From contig NC_134138.1 of NCBI RefSeq assembly GCF_033958435.1, forward strand, positions 26,876,598 through 26,940,597: a stretch of 64,000 bases of DNA, given 5' to 3'. This DNA is from Carettochelys insculpta. Lineage: Eukaryota > Chordata > Testudines > Carettochelyidae. Both the position numbers and the translations under genes were made by a program. The notes under the pieces are model-generated. The model saw nothing but the letters and a program-made list of their open reading frames with translations. It had not been told where the DNA came from and made no database searches. Shown in pieces: positions 45,853-54,060 of this stretch (within the stretch, counting starts at the first letter, position 1; the number at the start of each line of letters is the position of its first letter).

Positions 45853-47388
45853 TTACAAATAATAAGCAGTCATGTAGCACCTTAGAGACTAACACATTTA
45901 TTAGCTTTCCTGGGTAAGAGTAGAAAAAAAGAAATTCAGGGTTTATATAGCAGGGAGAGGAGGGAAGAGAGAAAAAGAATTACCTTTCACTAGTAGGACA
46001 AGTTGATGAAGCAAATTAAGTAAGGTATGTCCCATTCCTGCAAATATCAAAGGTGGGGAAATTGCCTTTGTAATGCATAAGAAAGTTGAGATCCGTGCTA
46101 AAGCAGAGGTTAAATGTGTCAATTCCAATTCAGCTGTGTTCCTCTGTAATCTTGTGGCAAAATTTTTATGTAGAAGAATGGCTGCTTTAAAATGCATTAA
46201 AAATATCCCAGGATGTTAATTTGTACAGGTTTGTATGTGTGCCCATTCAAGATGTTGGATTCATAACTGTCCATCCTTTGGTGCAGAGAATGTCTAGTTT
46301 GTCTAGTGTGCAAGGCAGAGGGATATTGCTGGCACATGATGGCACATATCACATTAGTGGATGTGCAGATCCATGAGCCCCAGATGGTGTGGCAGATGTG
46401 GTTATGTTCTGTGATGTTGTCAATGTATAGATTTATGGTGTCCAAGAAAAGGATCTCTTGTTGGAATGGTCCAGACTGAGGGTGACAGTAGGGTGGAAAT
46501 TGTTAAAATCTCTGTAGTACTCTTCATGGGTCTCCTTACCGTGAGTCTGTATAATGAAGATGTCATCAATGTATCATAAGCAGACGAGGGAAGCTAGGGG
46601 ATGGGAGCTGAGGAAACATTATAAGTCAGACATAAAAATGTTGGCATATTGTGGGCCCAAGCAAATGCCTATAGTAGTACCACTGACTTGAAGGTATAAA
46701 TTGTGCCCAAATCTGAAAGAGTTAGGGATGAGGATTAAATTGCATAATTCAGCCACTAGATATGCTGTGGCATCATTAGGGATGGTGCTCCTGACAGCCT
46801 GTAGTCCATACTAATGTGGAATATTGGTGTAAAGCCCTTTTACATCCACAATGGTGAGGATGGAGTTTTCAAGAAGATTACTGATGTTCTGTAGTTTCCT
46901 CAGGAAGTCATTTGTATCTCGTAGATAGCTAGGAGTGTTGGTGGGATAGGGTTTGAGGAGGGAGTCACCATAGCAGGATAATCCTACTGTAAGGGTGCCA
47001 ATACCAGAAACGTATAGGACATCAGGGGTTTCCAGGTATATGGATCTTGTGTAGCAAATGGAATACTTCTGGTTGGGGTTCTGGGGGCATGTCTGTGTGG
47101 TTTTTGTTCCAGGCTGAAGCAAGGAGTTTCTTGAGCAGATGGTGCAGGTTTTATTTTATTTTATTTTTTGTATTCTTCAGTGAGATCAGAGGAAAAAGGC
47201 CTGTAAAATGTGGTGTTGATGAGTTGCCTGGCAACCTTCTGTTCATAGTCTGACCTAGTCATGATGACTACAGCACCCCTTATGTCAGTCTCTTTGATTA
47301 TAATGGCAGAGGTTTTACTGAGGCTGTGGATAGCACTGCGTTCTGCATGGCTGAGGTTACATGTCCGAGAGAGCTGTTTGTTCACAAT
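45853..47388 (-). mobile_element. Penelope-like element, truncated and interrupted
   Basis: On the minus strand 47385-47161 encodes a conserved Penelope RT N-terminal block (VIMTRSDYEQKVARQLINTT). From 47122 to 46811 lies SLLKPYPTNTPSYLRDTNDF ... VDVKGLYTNIPH. The active site YIDDIFII is at about 46573-46550, preceded by an in-frame stop. The 3' end (about 45895-45853) reads 'gttagtctctaaggtgctac', the tail also found at 20176-20305 and 57768-57898. No GIY-YIG endonuclease domain is visible. Frames are broken, so the copy is dead. Its 5' side is cut by Harbinger copy F at 47389; the frame resumes beyond it at 48095-48134 (EYFNKHSQAD joining NKQLS). Confidence 0.8.
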
Positions 47389-48094
47389 GGCTACGTCTAC
47401 ACGTGAAGCCTACATCGAAGTAGCCTATTTCAATGTGGCGACATCGAAATAGGCTATTTCGATGAATAACATCTACATGTCCTCTAGGGCTGGCAACGTC
47501 GATGTTCAACATCGACGTTGCGCAGCACCACATCGAAATAGGCGCGGCGAGGGAACGTCTACACGCCACAGTAGCACGAAATAAGGGTGCCAGGCACAGC
47601 TGCAGACAGGGTCACACGGCGGACTCAACAGCCAGCTGCTCCCTTAAAGGACCCCTCCCAGACACACTTGCACTAAACACCACAAGATCCACAGAGCCGA
47701 CAACGAGTTGCAGACCCTGTGCATGCAGCATGAATCCCCCGCTGCAGCAGCAGCAGCCAGAAGCCCTGGGCTAAAGGCTGCTGCACACGGTGACCATAGA
47801 GCCCCGCACGGGCTGGAGAGACAGCGTCTCTCAACCCCCCAGCTGATGGCTGCCATGGAGGACCCCACAATTTCGACATTGCGGGACGCGGATCGTCTAC
47901 ACGGTCCCTACTTCGACGTTGAACGTCGAAGTAGGGCGCTATTCCGATCCCCTCATGAGGTTAGCGACTTCGACGTCTCACCGCCTAACATCGAAGTTAA
48001 CTTCGAAATAGCGCCCGACGCGTGTAGCCGCGACGGGCGCTATTTCGAAGTTAGTGCCGCTACTTCGAAGTAGCGTGCACGTGTAGACACAGCC
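47389..48094 (+). mobile_element. Harbinger-family deletion derivative F, inserted in Penelope-like element
   Basis: Target duplication AAT (47386-47388 and 48095-48097). Long class, 706 bp. Removing it and one AAT joins two parts of a Penelope-like frame, so it inserted into that element. The MDPQ start has become MNPP here. Confidence 0.9.
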
Positions 48095-48490
48095 AATGTC
48101 AGCTTGTGAATGCTTGTTGAAGTATTCACTGTAAAGCTACATCTACACTGGGATGCTACATTGAAATAGCTTATTTCGATGTAGCGAAATCGAAATAAGC
48201 TATTTCGACGAATAGCGTCTACACATCCTCCAGGGCTGGTGCCGTTGACGTTCAGCGTCGACATTGGGCAGCACTACATCGAAGTAGGCACTGCAGGGGA
48301 GCGTCTACACACCAAAGCAGCTCAAATCGAAATAAGGGTTCCAGGAACAGCTGCAGACAGGGTCACAGGGCGGACTAGCACTTCTGGGGCAAAAGTAAGC
48401 TGCTCCCTTAAAGGGCCCCTTCCAGACACACTCAGCCTGCACAGCACGCGGTCTGCAGAGCTGCAGGCACACGCACCTCGTGTAAGCACC

Positions 48491-48520
48491 ATGGACCCCC
48501 AGCAGCAGCAGCAGCAGTAG
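48491..48520 (+). other. Likely original transposase start with premature TAG
   Basis: The ATG at 48491 begins M-D-P followed by six CAG codons and then TAG at 48518-48520, where another CAG would be expected. It is in frame with the transposase start at 48557, 22 codons downstream. The short copies keep the same ATG context (gcagcatggatccccagc), which supports it as the ancestral start. A C-to-T change made the stop. Confidence 0.7.
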
Positions 48521-48556
48521 CAGCCAGAGGCCCACACACCCGCCCCTGGAGGAGCA

Positions 48557-49899
48557 GTGGTAGCCCTGCTCAGTGCCATGGAGGAGGCAGCTGACCATCT
48601 TTTATTTCAGGAAGATGAGCTGTCCTCGGGGGATGAGGAAGCAGCCCCAGACCTTGCTGCCCTCCCAACCGCCCCCACCCGCCGCACACGCCGCCGGCTG
48701 TGGAGATACCCCGTGAGCACAGACTGGTGGGAGCAGCTGGTGCTCGGCGAGTGGGACAATGACCGCTGGCTCTGGAACATCCAAATGAGCTGGCAGACAT
48801 TCCTGGAGCTCTGCCAGTGGCTCACCCCTCTCTTACGGCACCAGGACGTCCCCATGCGACGTGCCCTCACCGTAGAGAAACGGGTCGGCATCGCTGTCTG
48901 GAAGCTGGCCACTCCCGACAGCTACCGATCCGTAGGGCAGCAGTTCGGCGTGGGCAAGGCCACCGTCGGGGCTGTCCTCATGGAGGTAAGAGGACCAAGG
49001 GCGGGGGAAGCCCTGGGGGGGAGGGGGGAGCCCTCGGCGGAGCCTGGGGGGGGAGCCCGGGGGGGGGAGGGGGGAGCCCGGGGCGAGGGCCAGACACACC
49101 GTGCACACCCCTCACCGGTGCTCTCTCATGTCCTTCCCCTGCAGGTCGTCCGTGCAATCAATGTCCTGCTCCTCCACAGGCTCGTGCAGCTTGGGGACCC
49201 AGATGCTGCCATTGCGGGGTTTGCCAGCCTGGGCTTCCCAAATTGCTTTGGGGCTCTGGATGGGACCCATATCCCCACCCGTGGCCCGGAGCGCAGCGGA
49301 GGACGCTTCCTCAATAGGAAGGGATACCATTCTGTGGTCCTCCAGGCCTTGGTGGACAGCCGGGGCCGCCTCTTGGACATTTATGTTGGCTGGCCTGGCA
49401 GCACCCACGACGCCCGGGTGTTCAGAAATTCGGGCTTGTGCCACCGGCTGGAGGCAGGGACCTACATCCCCCAGTGGAAGATCCCTGTGGGGACATCACC
49501 ATGCCCCTATGCCTTGTTGCAGATGCAGCGCACCCCCTCCAGCCCTGGCTCATGCACCCTTACATGGGCCATGTCACAGCCAGCCAGGAGCGGTTCAACA
49601 TGAGCTTGAACCATGCGCGTCAGGTGGTCGAGTTCACTTTCAGCCACCTCAAAGGGCGCTGCAGGTGTCTCCTCACCCACCTGGACGTAGGCCTCACCAA
49701 CATCCCCCAGGTTGTGAGCGCGTGCAGTGCACTCCACAACCTGGTGGAGAGCAAGGGAGAGGCCTTCTTCCAGGGCTGGGCTGTGGAGGCTGGCAGGGCT
49801 GACGTCCAGCCACCCGCTGCCCCCAATCGCCAGGTCAACCCTGAGGGGATCCAGATCCGGGAGGCCTTGCAGGCCCATTTTGACCAGGCTGTGGGGTGA
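48557..49899 (+). CDS. PIF/Harbinger transposase (HARBI1-like nuclease), one frameshift
   Basis: Predicted DDE-family transposase that would cut and join the element's ends in the nucleus. The N-terminal part contains WNIQMSWQTFLELCQWL and a helix-turn-helix-like segment around SYRSVGQQFGVGKATVGAV. A GT-AG intron (48986-49144, phase 0) follows. The nuclease core has all three acidic residues: D at 49259 (ALDGTHI), D at 49409 (GSTHDARVFRN) and E at 49630 (VVEFTFSHLKGR), the HARBI1/DDE_Tnp_4 arrangement. One G is missing in the G run at 49489-49492; the frame shifts there and the family sequence resumes in the next frame (GDITMPLCLVADAAHP) to the stop at 49897. The start at 48557 is the first usable ATG. 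An in-frame upstream ATG at 48491, matching the MDPQ start in the short copies, is cut off by a TAG at 48518. AATAAA lies at 50023. Confidence 0.88.
48986..49144 (+). other. Transposase intron
   Basis: The donor is gag|gtaaga at 48985/48986; the acceptor is 'gtccttcccctgcag' ending at 49144. Removing 159 bp keeps the frame and joins TVGAVLME to VVRAINVLLL, which restores the family sequence. The intron is G-rich, has a length divisible by three and contains no stop, so it could also be read through. Confidence 0.75.
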
Positions 49900-50022
49900 A
49901 CTCTGGCAGGTCCAGCTGCGGCTGAGCCACCCACTGCACCCCCCCATCCTCCACATCACTCCCTGCCCCCACGCCCACACCACAGCGCACCCGAGAGCAC
50001 ACACCCCCCCACACTTCTGTGC

Positions 50023-50028
50023 AATAAA
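50023..50028 (+). terminator. Polyadenylation signal of the transposase gene
   Basis: AATAAA, 124 bp after the transposase stop and followed by a T-rich stretch. It lies before the end of the convergent Myb-like gene at 50214. Confidence 0.7.
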
Positions 50029-50213
50029 ATGGAATTTTTTTAAACAAAACCCTGCAACCTTGTATTAATTACTAAAACAGAAGAAGAAGGGGGGAACTAT
50101 GTACATGGAGGGGCAGGTACAAAACAGAGGTAGAACAGAAACTATTTACAAAGATGGGGGGAATAAGTCCAAAGGAGGGTGCCTTGGAGGGCAATGTCCT
50201 TGGCCACACACCC

Positions 50214-51732
50214 CTATTGTCCTGCACCTGGTGTTGCGGGGCGCGACCCACATCTCAGCCAGAGGCCCGGTCGAGGCTGCATGGGGGCCAGGAGAACCAG
50301 CAGATAGGTCTGGGCAGAGTCTGGAGGCCCATGGTCCCCCTCGGTGGCAGGCCCCAGGACAGCTGATGGTGGAGGGACAGTGGCTGGAGCGGCGGGTGGA
50401 ACGGCGGGTGGAGTGGCGGGGGGGGCCAAGTGTCGCGCAATGGCATCAATGGTGCTCATGAAGGCCCCCCAAGCCTCCTGGCACCAGGCCAGCGCTCGTT
50501 CCTGGAGATGGAGCCTCCGCTCCCCCACCTGCCGGCGCCGCTCGGACACCTCCAGCTGACGTCGGAGGGTGGCGAGCAGCTGGGGGTCCGTGGACGCCCA
50601 CAGATGGCTCCGCCGCTGTCGGGCTTGTCCTGGGGCTGGTCCGTGCTCCACCAAGGGGCTGGCCTGGTGGGATGGCCCCGGTGGGCTCTCCAGGACCATG
50701 GACGGTGCACTGGTGCTCTCCGGGCCCTCCGATGGTGCAGCTGCAGAACAGAGGGGGGAAGAAGAGTGGAGACAGCTGTTAGTCTGGGCCCTGACCCGTG
50801 GCCCTTGTCCCCCCACCCCTCTGCTGCTGGTTCCTCATCCCCACCCCTCGGAGATGATGATGATGATGATGATGATGGGTGTCCAACCCCCCCCCCGCCA
50901 GGGGACCCTAAGTTCCGCTCCCCCCATCCCCAGGGATGGGGCATGGTGCTGTCCTGCTGGGGGGCAGGGGCTGATGGACTCTTCTGAGGGACATGCCACT
51001 GCTGTCCTCGGGGCCATGGTCATCTGGGTGTGTGGAGGGCCCTGGTCATGTCTCTTGTCCCCGCCCCTTAACCCCGGGGGTGTGCACCCTGGGGTACATA
51101 CCTGATGCTCCACTCCTACGGTCGGGGGACACCCATTGGGCAGATGCCCTGCTGGAGCTGTGGGAGGGGAGGTCGATCTGGAGCCCCCCGTCGCTGGAAG
51201 CCCCCTCCTCTTCCTCCGTTGTCCCAGGGGTGGGCTCCTGGGGGGGCCCCTGGGGTGCAGGGCTGGCCTCGGGAGTGGACTCCATCTCCAGGGCCTGCTG
51301 GGGCTCGTTGGACGATGTGTCAAGGGTGGCCGGGGGGGGAAGAGGTGTACCGGGGGCCCAGGATGGCCCTGAGCTCCCTGTAATAGGGGCAAGCGGCGGG
51401 GGTGGCCCCAGATTGGCTGGCCATGTCCCGGGCCTGGGCATAACCCTGCTGCATCTCCTTTACCTTACTCCTGACGTGGTCAGGAGTGCGGGCAGGGTGA
51501 CCCCGGGCAGCCAGGCCCTCGGCCAGCTGAGCGAATGCATCCGCGTTCTGCCTCTTGCTTCCCATTACCTGGAGCACCTCCTCCTCGCTCCAGAGCCCCA
51601 GCAGGTCCTGGATCTCGGCCTCCTTCCAGGAGGGTCCCCACTGCCTCTTCCCCCGCTGGCTGGCAGGCTGGGAGCCCTGGGTCCCCTTGGGGGGGTGCCC
51701 TGTGGGCGCCTGGGGGGCTGGCTGGATTCCAT
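50214..51732 (-). CDS. Myb/SANT-like DNA-binding protein of the Harbinger element, two exons, indels
   Basis: In PIF/Harbinger systems this second protein binds subterminal DNA and helps bring the transposase to the nucleus and to the ends. Exon 1 starts at the ATG at 51732-51730 (MESSQPP). It encodes the Myb/SANT-like domain (WGPSWKEAEIQDLLGLW ... VRSKVKEMQQGYAQARD ... YYRELRAILG) at about 51650-51355. An acidic/proline-rich linker (EPTPGTTEEEEGASSDG) follows. The donor is cag|gtatgt at 51102/51101, phase 1. The acceptor ctgcag is at 50741. Exon 2 (50740-50214) begins APSEGPE and contains an amphipathic arginine/glutamate-rich helix (LLATLRRQLEVSERRRQVGERRLHLQ, written here in part) before the stop. 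Two homopolymer indels break exon 1: one C lost at 51689-51695 and one C gained at 51332-51339. Confidence 0.8.
50741..51101 (-). other. Intron of the Myb-like gene
   Basis: 361 bp with GT at 51101-51100 and AG at 50742-50741 on the minus strand, and a pyrimidine-rich run before the AG. Donor and acceptor are both phase 1, so exon joining preserves the frame, a good sign that the gene model is real. Confidence 0.7.
50853..50877 (+). repeat. (GAT)8 microsatellite in the Myb-gene intron
   Basis: Eight GAT units within the intron on the opposite strand. Confidence 0.9.
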
Positions 51733-52227
51733 GTTGTGCAGGGTGGTGGGTAGGGGCTGCTGAAGGACGTGCAGGCTGGGCACGTGGCTGTGCTGCTGCC
51801 TGCAAGAGTTCTCAGCTTCCTGCACAGGAAATAAGGGGGCGGGGAGCTTTAAGGGGCTGCTGCACACGGCGACCATAGAGCTCAGGGGCTGGAGAGAGTC
51901 TCTCTCAACCCCTCAGTTGATGGCCACCATGGAGGACCCCACTATTTCAATGTTGCGGGATGCGGATCGTCTACACATGCCCTACTTCGACATTCAACGT
52001 CAAAGAAGGGCACTATTCCCATCTCCTGATGAGGATAGCGACTTCGATGTCTTTCCGCCTTACGTCGATTTCAACTTCGAAATAGCACTCGGCGCGTGTA
52101 GACGCAGTGGGCGCTATTTCGAAGTTGGCACGGCTACTTTGAAATAGCCGCATAGTGTAGACGCAGCTTAGAAGTCCATATGGTGATTATGGCCAGCAGG
52201 AGGAAGCCACGTAGAATACTTCTTCTA

Positions 52228-52917
52228 GGCTACGTCTACACGTGAACGCTACATCGAAATAGCTTATTTCGATGTAGCAACTGAGTAACGTCTACACGTC
52301 CTCCAGGGCTGGCAACGTCAATGTTCAACTTCGATGTTGCGCAGCACCACATCGAATAGGCGCTGCGAGGGAACGTCTACATGCCAAAGTTGCACACGTC
52401 AAAATAAGGGTGCCAGGCACAGCTGCAGACAGGGTCACAGGGTGGACTCAACAGCAAGCCGCTCCCTTAAAGGGCCCCTCCCAGACACAGTTGCACTAAA
52501 CAACACAAGATACACAGAGCCTACAACTGGTTGCAGACCCTGTGCCTGCAGCATGGATCCCCAGCTGCCGCAGCAGCAGGCAGAAGCCCTGGGCTAAGGG
52601 CTGCTGCACACGGTGACCATAGAGCCCCGCAGGGGCTCAAGAGAGAGCGTCTCTCAACCCCTCAGCTGATGGCCGCCATGGCGGACCCCGCTATTTCGAA
52701 GTTGTGGGACGCGCAATGACTACACGGTCCCTACTTCGACGTTGAACGTCGAAGTAGGGCGCTATTGCTATCCCCTCATGGGGTTAGCGACTTCGACGTC
52801 TCGCTGCCTAACGTCGAAGTTAACTTCGAAATCGCGCCCAACGCGTGTAGCCGTGACGGGCGCTATTTCGAAGTTAGTGCCGCTACTTCGAAGTAGCGTG
52901 CACGTGTAGACACGGCT
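52228..52917 (+). mobile_element. Harbinger-family deletion derivative G (690 bp)
   Basis: Target duplication CTA (52225-52227 and 52918-52920). Plus orientation, only 59 bp after the full-length element. Its left terminus 'ggctacgtctacacgtgaac' and following 'gctacatcgaaatagcttat' are closer to the full-length copy than those of the other short copies. Confidence 0.9.
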
Positions 52918-52920
52918 CTA

Positions 52921-53769
52921 GTGTCAGTAGGTGGGCTCTAATAGGTCAGTGCAATGTTCGTTGGTGTGTTGGAAGCTTTCTTTCAAACAGAGATGGCAAA
53001 AATAGGCTTCCCGGTCACCACAGAACTGTATGTATTGTGTGTGGGGTGGTGAGGCAGAATGAATTATGGCAGCAGGTCCATGTGAATACTTAGCATGTAG
53101 TAGGCTAGTTCAGGATACACTTACTCTCCCACTTGCCCCAAACTAAAGCTTCATCTGCCCTTGGCACTTGGGGTGATTCTGGTGATTAATTTGTAATGAA
53201 AGAGGTGCCAGTGCTCAAGCAACTAGGTGCCAGGGCTCTAGCGATTTTTTTTTAACTTTCGTAATGAATATGCAGGCCCAGCAAGCTCTGGCACACATTA
53301 AGCAGCAGCAGAATCCCAGCTCATGTAGATATACTAGCGCTAGCCGTACTCGAGCTACCATGTTAAAAATGGTAGTGTATCTGGGGTGGCGTGAGCAGCT
53401 GTACCACAGTCTGTCTGTGCTGAGTACAGCGACCTCCTCTCTGAACCTGTGGGTATAAACTTTGCAGGGCTAAGCTGTGCCCCTGATTGCTACTATTTTT
53501 AGCCCTAGCTTAAAGGCAGCTAGCAAAAGTATTGCTCCTTGAGCTGAGAATCAGCCCCCCAGCTCCAAATACAGATATAACCTGAGTGAAGTGCTTGTGG
53601 CATGAAGCCCTGGATGTTCTTGGCCAAAACTTCCCAACAGCCAACGGTGATTCTATTTATCTTAAGGACTTATTCCTTACCCAAATGCATCTGTCATGGA
53701 GTTTAAGGTTTACCTTTAATTCAGTCCCATTATTCCTGTATCATGCTAAATATTTTCCCACTCTTTATA
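52921..53769. other. No gene; old repeat fragment near 53280-53480
   Basis: The segment with 'ctcgagctaccatgttaaaa' resembles the old DNA transposon piece at 1897-2175. Otherwise unassigned. Confidence 0.35.
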
Positions 53770-54060
53770 GCTGTTGCCCTTCAAACGCCAGGAGGCTGTT
53801 ATGTTCCAGCTTCTGTGATCCAGGGAAGCTGCACCTATTTAACCCTTCTAGTTTTTCCTCATAAGTCAGTTTTCTTCAGTCCCTGGAATCATTTTTAAAG
53901 GAGCTTCTCTGAACTGCCTCCAATTCACCAGAATCTTTCTGAACTAGAATCCAGAACTGAATGCATGGTTCAGTTGTGGTTGAGCACACCCACACGGGAC
54001 TTTGCCCTTGTGCGGGTGTACAAGAAACCTCCTTCCTCTTATCTAACCCTGGTGTGAAGG
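53770..54060 (-). mobile_element. Old CR1-like LINE fragment
   Basis: On the minus strand the decayed translation has CIQFWILVQKDSGELEAVQRSSFKND ... TYEEKLEGLN, matching the CR1 C-terminal block that is well preserved at 61031-62122 (YCMQMWSPHLKKDTLALEKVQKRSTKM ... PYEEKLERLG). Much older and heavily diverged. Confidence 0.55.

Larger units (their letters stand above)
48135..52168 (+). mobile_element. Full-length PIF/Harbinger transposon with transposase and Myb-like gene
   Basis: The left end 'agctacatctacactggg' and right end 'atagtgtagacgcagct' are inverted repeats. The flanks are TAA (48132-48134) and TAG (52169-52171), which differ at the third base, so one copy of the target has probably mutated. 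The element carries two convergent genes: a DDE transposase (plus strand, about 48491-49899) and a Myb/SANT-like protein (minus strand, 51732-50214). This gene pair is known for autonomous PIF/Harbinger elements. The subterminal regions align with all seven 680-711 bp copies in this window. Defects are one early stop and three single-base indels in homopolymer runs, so it is close to intact but not obviously functional as written. Confidence 0.88.

Noticed and set aside
49101..49802. A 233-codon frame overlapping the transposase
   Set aside because: Shadow frame of the real transposase exon 2; the DDE motifs are in the other frame.
50430..51763. Long plus-strand frames of 178-256 codons opposite the Myb-like gene
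   Set aside because: Antisense shadows of a GC-rich gene; the minus strand has the domain, splice sites and phase agreement.
53586..53864. A 92-codon plus-strand frame as a possible host exon
   Set aside because: It overlaps a minus-strand CR1-like fragment and has no splice-site or motif support.
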